The position numbers and the translations under genes are program-made. The notes under the pieces are model-generated. The model ran no database searches and was not told where the DNA came from. It saw nothing but the letters and a program-made list of their open reading frames with translations. This document shows positions 43,270-52,062 of a DNA stretch of 64,000 nt, one piece after another. This DNA is from Deltaproteobacteria bacterium (GTDB lineage Bacteria; Lernaellota; Lernaellaia; JACKCT01): positions 124,001-188,000 of the forward strand of contig JACKCT010000005.1 in the NCBI GenBank assembly GCA_020633895.1, given 5' to 3'. Each line of letters begins with the position of its first letter. The first letter of the stretch is position 1.

Positions 43270-43520
43270 CACACCGAAGCCGTTACCCGCTCGCTACGGC
43301 TCGCGGCTCGGTTAGGCCGGGCGCGTTCTCAACATCGTTTGAATTTGACCCCTCACTACCCGCCTTCGCCAAGGCTACGGCGAGGCAAGTCGGTCGGGTC
43401 TCTGACGGACCTGTTGCGATTCTGAATGTTGTTGGAGCGAAGCGACGACCCTAGAGGCACACCCAACATCGCGCCGGCGTCAGAGATGCAAAGCATCTCC
43501 TAGTCCGCCGCGACTACGCG
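43270..43520. repeat. Mixed intergenic repeat cluster
   Basis: The gap of about 460 bases between 43064 and 43521 holds a right-end module (CCGCTCGCTACGGCTCGCGG, 43287) and TTTGACCCCTCACTACCC fused to the small CCTTCGCCAAGGCTACGGCG hairpin. The second repeat type follows (GGAGCGAAGCGACGACC with a GAGATGC-AAA-GCATCTC hairpin, 43432-43500). It ends with TCCGCCGCGACTACGCGGCT, which touches the stop codon of the patatin gene. No gene was seen. Confidence 0.75.
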
Positions 43521-43521
43521 G

Positions 43522-44877
43522 CTACATGGCGAGGCGGATGTCGCGTTTGATGCGTTCCTTGCCGAGGATGGAGATGACGTCTTCGTCGTAGGGGGTTTCC
43601 TGGATCTTCTTGGCGGATTCGTCGACGAAGACCATGGTCGATTCGATGCCGTAGGCGCCGAAGATGTTGCGCAGATTGGAGTGGTCGCGGGACAGGGCCT
43701 TCTTGACCGAAAGATATCCCTGCTCGGCGGCCTTGGAGCGCTCGAAAAACGAGAGAGGGTTGATGTCCACATAGGCGCCGTCTTCCAGGCGCGGTTCGAG
43801 CAGGACGATGTCGCCCTTGAACGTCGGGAGTTGTTCGTAGCGCTTGAGCACCCGATGCAGTCGATAGTGCAGCAGAGCGCGGAAAGCCTGACCGAGAACG
43901 GCCATGACCCCGTCTTCCGAGAGGCGGTCCTTGTCGGAGGCGTAGGTGCCCAGCTCTTTGTAGTAGCGGACGTTGAGTTGGTTCTTAACGGGGCGGAAGG
44001 GGTTGTAGACCACGATCAGGTCGGCGCCGTGGTCGATGGCCACGTCGATGTTGGACGTGGAGGTGATGCCGCCGTCCAGGTAGTCCCGTCCCCGCACCCG
44101 CGCCGGTTTGAAGAATCCGGGCATGGCCGTGGCGGCCTGCACCGCCTCGCTGATGGTCAACTCGTTGTTCTCGTCGTGGCCGAAGACGACGCGCTCGGCC
44201 GTGTCCAGATCCAGCGCCGTGACGTACAGCGACTTCTTGCGCCGATGGTAGAGTTCGGCGAAGTCGTTTTTCTTGTTGTTGCGTTCCAGATTTTCCCGGA
44301 TGTACACCTCAAGCTGGCGATTGTCGAACACGCCCGAGGGGATGTAGTTGAACGGGCTGGGGATGCGCGTGGAGGTGGTGGTCATGCGCACCAGCACCTT
44401 GAGGAACGCGTCCGCCGTGCGCCAGTTGGGATGGCGCAGAAATTCGATCAACGACGCCAGATAGCGCTGCTCCGGGTTGACCATCGCCGTGGTGAAGTTG
44501 ACGGCGAAGCGGGGGAGCATCGCCATGGAATCGAACGCCAGCTTCAGCGGCTTGCCGACGAACTCGCCCCAATTGGGATGGTAAAAATCCAAGGGCTTGA
44601 GCTGGGAGAAGCGGGCCGAGCGGCCGTCATAGCTTTTGAGCAGTTCTTCCACGGAGATGCCGTGGGCGATGGGCGCGGCGATGAAGGCCCCGGCGGACAG
44701 GCCGACAAAGATGTCAAAGTCGGTGACGTCCTTATTGACCATCCAATCGTTGAGGGCTTTGAGCCCGGCCAGGGTGTACGCCCCGCCGGAGATCGCCCCC
44801 CCGGCCAGCACCATGGCGACCTTGGGATTGCGTTTGCGGACCGACAGGTCGCTTTTCTGAACAACGGTGATGGCCAA
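43522..44877 (-). CDS. Patatin-like phospholipase
   Basis: A 451-residue lipid acyl hydrolase of the patatin family. A glycine-rich loop, LAGGAISGGAY (24-34), is the oxyanion element. GLSAG (59-63) carries nucleophile S61, and DGG (268-270) supplies the catalytic Asp, giving the expected Ser-Asp dyad. Translation starts at TTG 44877 with GGGAGGA six bases upstream. There is no signal peptide, so the enzyme is cytoplasmic or membrane-associated. Such proteins release fatty acids from phospholipids and occur both in lipid turnover and as secreted effectors. It is divergent from an RND/MMPL exporter, which may share its control region. Confidence 0.92.
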   Translation of the reverse strand: MAITVVQKSDLSVRKRNPKVAMVLAGGAISGGAYTLAGLKALNDWMVNKDVTDFDIFVGLSAGAFIAAPIAHGISVEELLKSYDGRSARFSQLKPLDFYHPNWGEFVGKPLKLAFDSMAMLPRFAVNFTTAMVNPEQRYLASLIEFLRHPNWRTADAFLKVLVRMTTTSTRIPSPFNYIPSGVFDNRQLEVYIRENLERNNKKNDFAELYHRRKKSLYVTALDLDTAERVVFGHDENNELTISEAVQAATAMPGFFKPARVRGRDYLDGGITSTSNIDVAIDHGADLIVVYNPFRPVKNQLNVRYYKELGTYASDKDRLSEDGVMAVLGQAFRALLHYRLHRVLKRYEQLPTFKGDIVLLEPRLEDGAYVDINPLSFFERSKAAEQGYLSVKKALSRDHSNLRNIFGAYGIESTMVFVDESAKKIQETPYDEDVISILGKERIKRDIRLAM

Positions 44878-45182
44878 ATCGGATCCTCCCGCGTCGCCCG
44901 TAGCCGTGACCGGATCGGTGGGCGGCGCCTTGAGGACATCGGCCGAAACGTACGATTACCCAAGAGGCAATCCGTTCGACCGGAGCTATGCAGGAGCGCG
45001 GGCATTCGGAATGCTTTACGCAGACCGGTCATTCTAGTAGAAGACTAGGGAATTCTGACGCACAATGTCAAGATTTCCGAGCAGGTTTCGGGTCGCTTTG
45101 TCCGGACGCCGACGATGGGGAAGATTGTGATTTTTCTCGGAAAAATGTCCGTATTTCACGCCGACGATCGGGCCGGGACGTC

Positions 45183-47474
45183 GTGGTAAACTCCGAAAAT
45201 CCCCGTTGGGTCGAGATCGTCCTGCGCCGCCGTCGGCTGGTGCTGGCGGTAGTGGGCGTGGTGACGGCGGTCTTGATTTTCTTCGCCGCGCGCATCGAAT
45301 TCGACTCGTCGATGGAGATCTGGTTTCTCGAACACGACCCGACGCTCGTGACCTACCACCGGTTCCTGGACCGCTTCGCCGCGGAGGAAATCTCCATTGT
45401 CGGCCTGATCGCCCCGGACCGCAGCATCTTCCATCCCGAAACCCTCAAAACGCTGCGCCACGTGACCGAGGAGTGCGAGAAGGCGCCCTGGGCGCACCGC
45501 GTGACCTCCTTGACCAACCTGCGCATGCCTCAGGCCGTCGGTGACATGGTCGAGATCACGCCGATGGTGCCGGAAAAAATTCCCGAGTCCGATGAAGAGA
45601 TCAACGCCCTGCGCGAGAAGGTTTTGGGCAATCCCCTGCTGACCGGCAGCCTGGTGTCCGAGGACGGGGCGGCGGCGGCGGTGGTCATCCAACTGACCGG
45701 CAAGGGCTTGGATTTCGACGCCAAGATCGAGCACACCGAATACCTCAAGGCACTCAAAAAACGCCTCCAGGACCAGGGCTGGACGATCCATCTGGCCGGG
45801 GCGCCGGTCTTCGACGAAGCGTTTCTGAAATACAGCCAGCGGGACTTCTCGGTCTTCGGGCCGGTGACGCTGGTGTTGGTGATCCTGTGCGTGTTTTTCG
45901 TGTACCGGCGCTTCTCGGCGGCGGTGATTCCGCTGTCGGTCGTGGGGCTGACGCTGGTGTGGACGTTCGGGCTGATGAACGTCTTCGGCGTGAAGCTCAA
46001 CGTGATCTCCACGGCGATGACGGGCCTGATCCTGGCGGTGGGCATCGCCGATTCGGTGCATATTCTCAGTGAGTATTATCAGGAGATGGCCGGCGGCAAA
46101 TCGCCCGAGGACGCCGTGCGAGGCACCATGGCCCACATGCTCACGCCGTGTTTTTTCACGTCCATCACCACGGCGGCGGGCATGCTCTCGCTGCTGGTTT
46201 CGGACCTGCGCCCGGTGCGGGTGTTCGGCGTTTTTTCCGCCATCTCGGTGCTCATCGCCCTGGGCCTGAGCTTCACCTTTCTGCCGGCGGTGCTGCGTTT
46301 CGCCAAGCCCCCCTCCGCCGAGTTCGTCGAATCCCAAAAGCGCGACCGCCTCTCCCGGATGCTGGCCGCGATCGCCCACCCGCAACGGCGGGCCAGCGGC
46401 CTCGTCCTGCTGGCCACGCTGGTGTTCGTCGGGGTGTGCGTGTGGGGTTTGTCCAGGCTGACGGTCGGCGCCAACGCGATGAACTATTTCAAGCCCGACG
46501 AGCCGGTGCGCTTGATGGCGACGGCGATCGACGAGGCCCTGGGCGGCAGCGCCAGCGTGGAATTTCTGGTCGAGGCGCCCAACGAGGGCTTGAAGGAACC
46601 GGAGGTGCTCCAACGCATCGACACCTTCGAGCGCTGGATGGAGTCCCGGCCGGGTATCAACCAGGCGCTGTCGATCGTCGATTCCCTCAAGGAGATGAAC
46701 CGGGTCTTCCACGACGGCGACCGGGAGTATTTCACCGTCCCGGATTCCCGGCCCCTGGCGGCGCAGTATTACCTGCTTATGGAAGGCGAGGACGACTTCG
46801 AGAACTCGGTGCAGGAAAACTACTCCGTCGGACGCATCAGCGCGCGCCTGTCGCTCAGTCAGGCCGCTCAGCTTTCCCATGAGGTTCCGCTGATCGAAAA
46901 AGAGGTGAAGCGCGCCTATCATGACGACCAATTGAAGCTGTCCGGCACCGGGTTTGTGCATCTGATGAGCCGGATGGAGAACTACTTGCTCGACTCCCAG
47001 ATCAAGAGCTTTTCCATCGCCTTCGTGGTCATTATTCTCATGATGATGCTGCTTCTGCGTTCGTTCACGCTGGGGCTTTTCGCCATGATTCCGAACCTGT
47101 CGCCGATCCTGATGGGTATCGGGATCATGGGCCTGACGCGCATTTCCCTGGATCCGGGGACGGTGATGATCGGGTCCATTGCTATGGGCCTGGTGGTCGA
47201 CGACACGGTGCATTTCCTCGTGCGCATGAAACGCAAACTGGCCAACGGCGGCTCCATCGAGGAGGGCATCGCCTATGCCATGTACGAATCGGGGCGGCCG
47301 ATTGTCATCACCAGCGTGGTCCTGGCGTTGGGCTTCTCGGTGCTCATGCTCGGCAGCTTCATGCCCAACATCTACTTCGGTTTCATCAGCGCCATCATCA
47401 TCATGCTGGCCCTGGCCTGCGACTTGATCGTCCTGCCGGCCGCCCTGGTCGTGTTGCGCCCGACGATTCGTTGA
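45183..47474 (+). CDS. MMPL/RND-superfamily exporter
   Basis: A membrane transporter of about 763 residues with two halves. Each half has one helix, a periplasmic loop of about 200 residues and a five-helix sterol-sensing-like bundle. Signature segments are TGLILAVGIADSVHILSEYYQEM and GSIAMGLVVDDTVHFLVRMKRKL, the repeated G-x-x-x-D-x-x-x-H of COG1033 exporters. Members move lipids, hopanoids or other hydrophobic molecules. The frame is open from 44988, but GTG 45183 places the first helix after a short basic N-terminus (VEIVLRRRRLVLAVVG), so it is preferred although no strong ribosome-binding site is visible. There is no adaptor or channel partner nearby. Confidence 0.9.
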   Translation: MVNSENPRWVEIVLRRRRLVLAVVGVVTAVLIFFAARIEFDSSMEIWFLEHDPTLVTYHRFLDRFAAEEISIVGLIAPDRSIFHPETLKTLRHVTEECEKAPWAHRVTSLTNLRMPQAVGDMVEITPMVPEKIPESDEEINALREKVLGNPLLTGSLVSEDGAAAAVVIQLTGKGLDFDAKIEHTEYLKALKKRLQDQGWTIHLAGAPVFDEAFLKYSQRDFSVFGPVTLVLVILCVFFVYRRFSAAVIPLSVVGLTLVWTFGLMNVFGVKLNVISTAMTGLILAVGIADSVHILSEYYQEMAGGKSPEDAVRGTMAHMLTPCFFTSITTAAGMLSLLVSDLRPVRVFGVFSAISVLIALGLSFTFLPAVLRFAKPPSAEFVESQKRDRLSRMLAAIAHPQRRASGLVLLATLVFVGVCVWGLSRLTVGANAMNYFKPDEPVRLMATAIDEALGGSASVEFLVEAPNEGLKEPEVLQRIDTFERWMESRPGINQALSIVDSLKEMNRVFHDGDREYFTVPDSRPLAAQYYLLMEGEDDFENSVQENYSVGRISARLSLSQAAQLSHEVPLIEKEVKRAYHDDQLKLSGTGFVHLMSRMENYLLDSQIKSFSIAFVVIILMMMLLLRSFTLGLFAMIPNLSPILMGIGIMGLTRISLDPGTVMIGSIAMGLVVDDTVHFLVRMKRKLANGGSIEEGIAYAMYESGRPIVITSVVLALGFSVLMLGSFMPNIYFGFISAIIIMLALACDLIVLPAALVVLRPTIR

Positions 47475-47489
47475 GCGCCCGAGACCATC

Positions 47490-47725
47490 ATTCAGAGCCT
47501 CGAACGCCTCTTCAGAGCCCCGAACGGTAGTGAGGGGTCAACTCGAACGTTGTCATGATGAGATTCCGCCCCTTCGGAGCCGCGACCGTCAGGGAGCGGG
47601 TTGGTCCGCACCGGCACGCTTCGATCGTTGTTTAACACATCCCGCGAGGCGTACTGAATTGCACCAAACCGCTTACTACCGTGCGCGGCTCTGACGGAAG
47701 GGGGCGCGGCTCCGACGGAGGGGCT
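47490..47725. repeat. Intergenic repeat cluster
   Basis: The gap of about 360 bases before the FAD oxidoreductase contains TTCAGAGCCTCGAACGCC, TTCAGAGCCCCGAACGGTAG (47511), GGAGCCGCGACCGTCAGGGA (about 47577) and the right end ACTACCGTGCGCGGCTCTGA (about 47676). Two more degenerate GCGGCTC copies follow. The inner sequence (GCACGCTTCGATCGTTGTTT) is recognisable from the 121-bp element. The last 110 bases before the gene appear free of repeats. Confidence 0.8.
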
Positions 47726-47835
47726 CGCGGCTCGGACATCGCAGGACGCGTGTTGCCACGGTCGGCCCTTTCGCGATTCTTGGTAGGCCGCCCGCATTGA
47801 CCGGACTTTCGGTTGCGCGCTAGCTTGAAGGCGCT

Positions 47836-49275
47836 TTGACGCAGGAATCTTCCACACCCTCGGCCCCGATGGCCGCATCGGAAGCCTACGACGTGATCGT
47901 GGTGGGCGCGGGCGTTTGCGGGATGACGGTGGCCTACGAGGCGGCCAAGCTGGGCAAGAGCGTGCTGGTGCTCGAACGGGAGGGGGAGGTCGGCGGCCTG
48001 GCTCGGTCGTTTCAATACGGCCCCCATGCCTTCGACGTCGGCCCCCACCGCTTCCACACCGCCGACGCCCGCGTCAAAGCCTTCATCGCCGAGGTGCTCG
48101 GCGAGGACAAGCTGGAAATCCCGCGAGTGAGCATGGTCTATTTTCGCGGGCACTATTACCACTGGCCCGTGCATCCGAGCCTGCATCTGCTGCGGTTTCC
48201 CTGGCGCATCGTGATCGGCATCGGTATCGACCTGGTCTTTCGTCTTTACAAAAAACGCCCGCCCAAGTCGTTTGCCGACTACATCGTCAATATGTACGGC
48301 AAGACGCTCTACAACGTGTTTTTCCGCGATTACTCCACCAAGTTCCTGGGCATCACGCCCGAGCAGACCGACGCCGACTGGGCCAAGACGGGCATCGACC
48401 GGGCGATCATCGACGAACGGCTGAAGATCAACACCCTCTCCGAACTCATCAAGTCGCTGTTCGTGCCCAAGAAGGACCGCGTCGAGTCGGTGTTCTATTA
48501 CGGTCGGGGCGGCACGGGGATCTTTGCGGAAAAGCTGGTCGACCACATCGAAAAGTGGGGCGGCGTGATCCGCACGAATACGGCCGTCGACGCCGTCGAG
48601 ACGCACGACGGCCGCGTCACGGCGGTGTGCGCGGGCAAGGAGCGTTTTGCCTGCGGCCGGTTGGTGTGGACAGCGCCGATGCCGTTGTTGCGCGAGTTGA
48701 TGGGAGAGGCGCCCCGCGCCCACGAGATCCCCGCCGGCGAGGGACTGCGTTATCTGGACATCGTCTTCTACAACTTCGTGACGAAAAATCGCCAGGGTCC
48801 GGCGTTTCAATGGTGCTATTACGGCGAGAAGCACATCCCGTTCAACCGCGTCTCCCGGCCCGACCAATTCGACCCGGACATGATTGCCGACGGCAAGGGC
48901 GGGCTGTGCGTGGAGGTTTCGGCGCCGCCGGGCACGACGGTTTGGGACGACCCGGAGGCGCTGGTGCCGGATATTGTCGAACACCTGAAGATCGTCGGGC
49001 TCGTCGACGGTCCGGACGATATCCTCGAGACGCACATCGAGCGCGTGGTGGAATGCTATCCGGTTTACTTCGCCGGCTACCGCAAGCCGCTCAAGGATCT
49101 GCGCGACGGACTGCATCAGTTTGATAACTTGCGCCTCGCCGGCCGCACCGGGCTGTATTGGTACAACAACATGGACCACTCCATCGCCCTGGCGCAGAAG
49201 CTGGGCCGCAAGATGGCGCGGGATATGGCGAAGGGGGATGCGGGCGCGGAGGACGACGAGCCGATTGAGGTTTAG
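47836..49275 (+). CDS. FAD-dependent oxidoreductase (protoporphyrinogen-oxidase / UDP-galactopyranose-mutase-like NAD(P)-binding fold)
   Basis: A 479-residue flavoprotein. The N-terminal Rossmann motif is DVIVVGAGVCGMTVAYEAAK, with LVLERE placing the ribose-binding acid and GGLARSF typical of the amine-oxidase/phytoene-desaturase superfamily. Histidines and Tyr in GPHRFHT and RGHYYHWPVHP resemble UDP-galactopyranose-mutase-like and 'protoporphyrinogen oxidase' COG1232 proteins. The C-terminal FAD block is NLRLAGRTGLYWYNNMDHSI. The TTG at 47836 with GAAGG upstream is preferred; the ATG at 47869 has no ribosome-binding site. There are no neighbours that fix the substrate: sugar-nucleotide or polyprenyl/terpenoid metabolism are both possible. 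Confidence 0.88.
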   Translation: MTQESSTPSAPMAASEAYDVIVVGAGVCGMTVAYEAAKLGKSVLVLEREGEVGGLARSFQYGPHAFDVGPHRFHTADARVKAFIAEVLGEDKLEIPRVSMVYFRGHYYHWPVHPSLHLLRFPWRIVIGIGIDLVFRLYKKRPPKSFADYIVNMYGKTLYNVFFRDYSTKFLGITPEQTDADWAKTGIDRAIIDERLKINTLSELIKSLFVPKKDRVESVFYYGRGGTGIFAEKLVDHIEKWGGVIRTNTAVDAVETHDGRVTAVCAGKERFACGRLVWTAPMPLLRELMGEAPRAHEIPAGEGLRYLDIVFYNFVTKNRQGPAFQWCYYGEKHIPFNRVSRPDQFDPDMIADGKGGLCVEVSAPPGTTVWDDPEALVPDIVEHLKIVGLVDGPDDILETHIERVVECYPVYFAGYRKPLKDLRDGLHQFDNLRLAGRTGLYWYNNMDHSIALAQKLGRKMARDMAKGDAGAEDDEPIEV

Positions 49276-49294
49276 CGATGGGGTCCGTGTCCGT

Positions 49295-49556
49295 CAGAGC
49301 CGCGACCCTTGCCCGTCAGAGCCGCGCACGGTAGTAAGCGGTTGGTTTCGAGCCCGGATATATCGTTCGTTGTTCGTCTGTTTCTTCGTCTGTTTCAGAG
49401 CCCCGACCTGTAGGGAGGGGTCTGATGTAACCCGGAACGCCGCGTATGTTGTTCGAACTTGCGTCTGACAGAGCCGCGCGCGTCAGCAAGCGGTCCAAAT
49501 CGATCGACAAATCGAACCGCTCGACAACCCCGCGCTAACGCTTGGGGCTCGGATTT
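49295..49556. repeat. Intergenic repeat cluster containing opposite-orientation modules
   Basis: The gap contains AGAGCCGCGACCCTTGCCCG (about 49298), CAGAGCCGCGCACGGTAGTA (49318; the exact reverse complement of a usual right end), TCAGAGCCCCGACCTGTAGG (about 49396) and CAGAGCCGCGCGCGTCAGCA (49470). It closes with CCCCGCGCTAACGCTTGGGG. The last two form an inverted copy of the 85-bp type seen at 24.0 and 25.4 kb. No gene was found. Confidence 0.8.
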
Positions 49557-49639
49557 GTCGATGGCTATGCATTCAACGATGTGTTCGCGGCGGCGAGCGG
49601 GATATCCCCTCAACTCCCCATTCCTGCTATAACCACCCC

Positions 49640-50839
49640 ATGACAATGCAAAACTCCCGACGATTTTGGATATTGGGTGTCGCCGCGCTGGCGGTGGCGT
49701 GGTCGAGTCTGGCGTGCGTTTCGGTGACGACGTCTTCCGGGGCACGGCCGCAAGCCGAGGCGCCGACGACCCCCACCGGGCGGGCGGCGTCCCGGGCTTC
49801 GGGTCTGGGGCCCAACGCGCCGAACATATTCTGGACCGAGGGCGGGGGCACGGCCGGCGACGTGAAGCTCTCGGGCGACACGTACATCCACCTGGCCGAT
49901 CAGGCGAGCCCGGCCGTCGTCTCTATCTTCACCACGCAGGAATACGAGGCGCGCATCGGGGATCCCCTGGGCATCCTGCGCGTGCCGTTGGACGCGAACC
50001 TGGAGGCCACCAGCCTGGGCACCGGCTTTTTCATCAGCCGCGACGGCTTTCTGCTCACCAACGCCCATGTGGTCGCCAAGGCCGACCGCATCCACATCTT
50101 CATGCACGACCGATCCGAGGCCAAGGAGGTGCGGGTCGTCGGGGTCGACTCGTTGACCGACCTGGCGCTGCTCAAGGTCGAAACGCAGGAGCCCACGCCG
50201 TTTTTGTCCCTGGCCGACTCGGATGACGTGCGCATCGGCGAGATGGTGGTCGCCATCGGCAACCCCTTCGGTCTGGATTATTCGGTCACGACCGGCGTGA
50301 TTTCGGCGAAAAACCGCGTGCTCAACGCCGGGCGGCGGCGGGGTCTTTACGAGGACTTCCTGCAAACCAGCGCTCAGATCAATCCGGGCAACTCGGGCGG
50401 ACCGCTGATCAATCTGCGCGGCGAGGTCGTCGGTGTGAACACGGCCATCATCGCCCAAGCCCAGGGCATCGGCTTCGCGGTGCCTTCGAATCTGGTCAAG
50501 GGGCTGCTGCCGGGTCTGGCGCGATACGGCAAGATTTCGCGCGGCTATTCGGGCATCGGCCTGGCCGAGTTGAATCCGGCCATCGCGCGACGGCTGGGGG
50601 TGAATCGCAGCAAGGGCGCGGTGGTGGTGTCCTTGGATCCGGACGGGCCGGGCGCGCGGGCGGGGGTGAAGGTCGGCGACGTGATCACCGCCATCGACGG
50701 CGAGTCGATCGAAAGCTCCATCGAGGCCTCGCGGCGCATCACGGTCATGGAACCCGGCCATCACGCGACGCTTTCGATTCAGCGCGGCGGGGGCGAGACC
50801 GTGACGGTGAAATACACGACATCGAGCAAGACGGAATGA
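49640..50839 (+). CDS. HtrA/DegP-type serine protease, lipoprotein
   Basis: A 399-residue envelope protease with lipobox SSLAC (C26), which is unusual since DegP/DegQ are generally soluble. A Pro/Ala-rich linker leads to the trypsin-like domain with catalytic H143 (TNAHVV), D174 (DSLTDLALLK) and S252 (NPGNSGGPL). A single PDZ domain follows (about 285-385: GYSGIGLAELNPAIARRLGV ... GVKVGDVITAIDG). The family degrades or refolds damaged envelope proteins. The next gene starts inside the stop (ATGA at 50836), and two Kazal-inhibitor-like lipoproteins follow. The protease and its potential inhibitors are thus made together on the same membrane. Confidence 0.95.
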   Translation: MTMQNSRRFWILGVAALAVAWSSLACVSVTTSSGARPQAEAPTTPTGRAASRASGLGPNAPNIFWTEGGGTAGDVKLSGDTYIHLADQASPAVVSIFTTQEYEARIGDPLGILRVPLDANLEATSLGTGFFISRDGFLLTNAHVVAKADRIHIFMHDRSEAKEVRVVGVDSLTDLALLKVETQEPTPFLSLADSDDVRIGEMVVAIGNPFGLDYSVTTGVISAKNRVLNAGRRRGLYEDFLQTSAQINPGNSGGPLINLRGEVVGVNTAIIAQAQGIGFAVPSNLVKGLLPGLARYGKISRGYSGIGLAELNPAIARRLGVNRSKGAVVVSLDPDGPGARAGVKVGDVITAIDGESIESSIEASRRITVMEPGHHATLSIQRGGGETVTVKYTTSSKTE

Positions 50840-51276
50840 CGATGAGAATTCCAACACCCGACCGCGTTCGTTGGCTCCTTTTCGGTCTCACGCTCTTGGC
50901 AGTATTCGCCTTCGGTGCGTTCGCGTGCTCCGGCGATGACGACGATGACGATGACGCCGGAGCGGATGACGACGTCGCGGACGATGACACGTCTGACGAC
51001 GACACCTCCGGCGACGACGATGCCGCGGGCGATGTGTGCGAGACCAACGAAGACTGCCCGATCACCTATTTCTGCAAAAAAGCCGTCGGCCTTTGCGGCG
51101 ACGGACAAGGCGCCTGCAAGCTTTCGCCCCGCGCCGGATGCGACGAGGGCGACGAGGGCTGCGGCTGCGACGATGTCTACGAACCGGTATGCGGTTGCGA
51201 CGGCGAGACCTACGGCAACGAGTGCGACTCGGAACTGGCCGAGGTCAATATCGCCTCCGAAGGGGAGTGCCCCTGA
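50836..51276 (+). CDS. Kazal-type inhibitor-like lipoprotein, copy 1
   Basis: A 146-residue lipoprotein, translationally coupled to the HtrA-like gene by an ATGA overlap. Lipobox GAFAC (C31) is followed by an Asp spacer of about 35 residues. The mature domain reads C-x5-C-x5-C then CGCDDVYEPVCGCDGETYGN-x-C-D...EGEC. The pattern V-C-G-x-D-G-x-T-Y-x-N-x-C is the core of Kazal serine protease inhibitors, with an extra upstream cysteine pair. It probably sits on the membrane surface and binds a trypsin-like protease. Whether it inhibits the coupled HtrA or foreign proteases is not known. Confidence 0.88.
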   Translation: MTMRIPTPDRVRWLLFGLTLLAVFAFGAFACSGDDDDDDDAGADDDVADDDTSDDDTSGDDDAAGDVCETNEDCPITYFCKKAVGLCGDGQGACKLSPRAGCDEGDEGCGCDDVYEPVCGCDGETYGNECDSELAEVNIASEGECP

Positions 51277-51306
51277 CGCGTTCGCGTCGGTGAGGAGGGT
51301 CGACCC

Positions 51307-51726
51307 ATGAAACTGATTTCGCGAGAATTCGGATGGATCCCGGCGGTCCTGATTCTGTTGTTCACGGCAATGACCGTGAGCGCTGTTTCCTGCGGTGACG
51401 ACGACGATGACGACGAGACCGGCGCGGATGACGACATCGTGGATGATGACACGTCCGATGACGACAGCGGGGACGACGACGACACCGAAGGAGGATGTGC
51501 CTCCAACGACGACTGCGACGTCTTCGAGTACTGCGCGAAGGACGTCACGCTGTGCGACGAAGGCACGGGCGTCTGCATGGAGACGCCGGCCGCGTGCGAC
51601 ACTGACTACACGCCCGTTTGCGGCTGCGACGGCATCACGTATTCCAACGAATGCGTCGCGGCGTCGAATCGGGTGAATGTGTCCTACCGTGGGGAGTGCG
51701 GTTCCACAATAACTTCGGATAGTTAG
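51307..51726 (+). CDS. Kazal-type inhibitor-like lipoprotein, copy 2
   Basis: A 139-residue paralogue of the preceding gene, 30 bases downstream in the same unit. Lipobox SAVSC (C29), Asp spacer, then CASNDDCDVFEYCAKDV and the Kazal core TPVCGCDGITYSNECVAASN, ending in GEC. GGAGG precedes the start. The proposed reactive-site region, between the second and third Kazal cysteines, differs from copy 1 (DTDYTPVC against DDVYEPVC), so the two may target different proteases. An intrinsic terminator follows, closing the three-gene operon. Confidence 0.88.
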   Translation: MKLISREFGWIPAVLILLFTAMTVSAVSCGDDDDDDETGADDDIVDDDTSDDDSGDDDDTEGGCASNDDCDVFEYCAKDVTLCDEGTGVCMETPAACDTDYTPVCGCDGITYSNECVAASNRVNVSYRGECGSTITSDS

Positions 51727-51790
51727 ACGATCTTCAGCGCGCGCCGGGGCGACGCTCCGGGCGTGGAAAAGGCCAAGTCTTCGGCGAAAC

Positions 51791-51818
51791 GGTGCCCCTT
51801 GTGGGCATCGTTTTTGTT
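51791..51818 (+). terminator. Intrinsic terminator of the protease/inhibitor operon
   Basis: The stem GGTGCCC / GGGCATC with a CTTGT-like loop is followed by GTTTTTGTTT. It lies 65 bases after the last stop. Confidence 0.75.
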
Positions 51819-52062
51819 TAATTCCTTACCGATTCTCCCCGGTTTTTTCGACGTTCAAAAATTTTTCGGACCGGTGTGACGAGTGAACACGGTTTCGGGC
51901 CCTCCCGGTGCTATTCCTCTTCTTGTGAAAGGCGGACGGCGCGATCGCAAATCGCAAAAACCGGCCGCCGGCCCAAGGACGGGCGCACAAATCAACCGCA
52001 CAGCATTGCATCCTGATCGAGGGAAACCCCTGCGTAGCGGGGAGGGATGACGCTTCACCATG

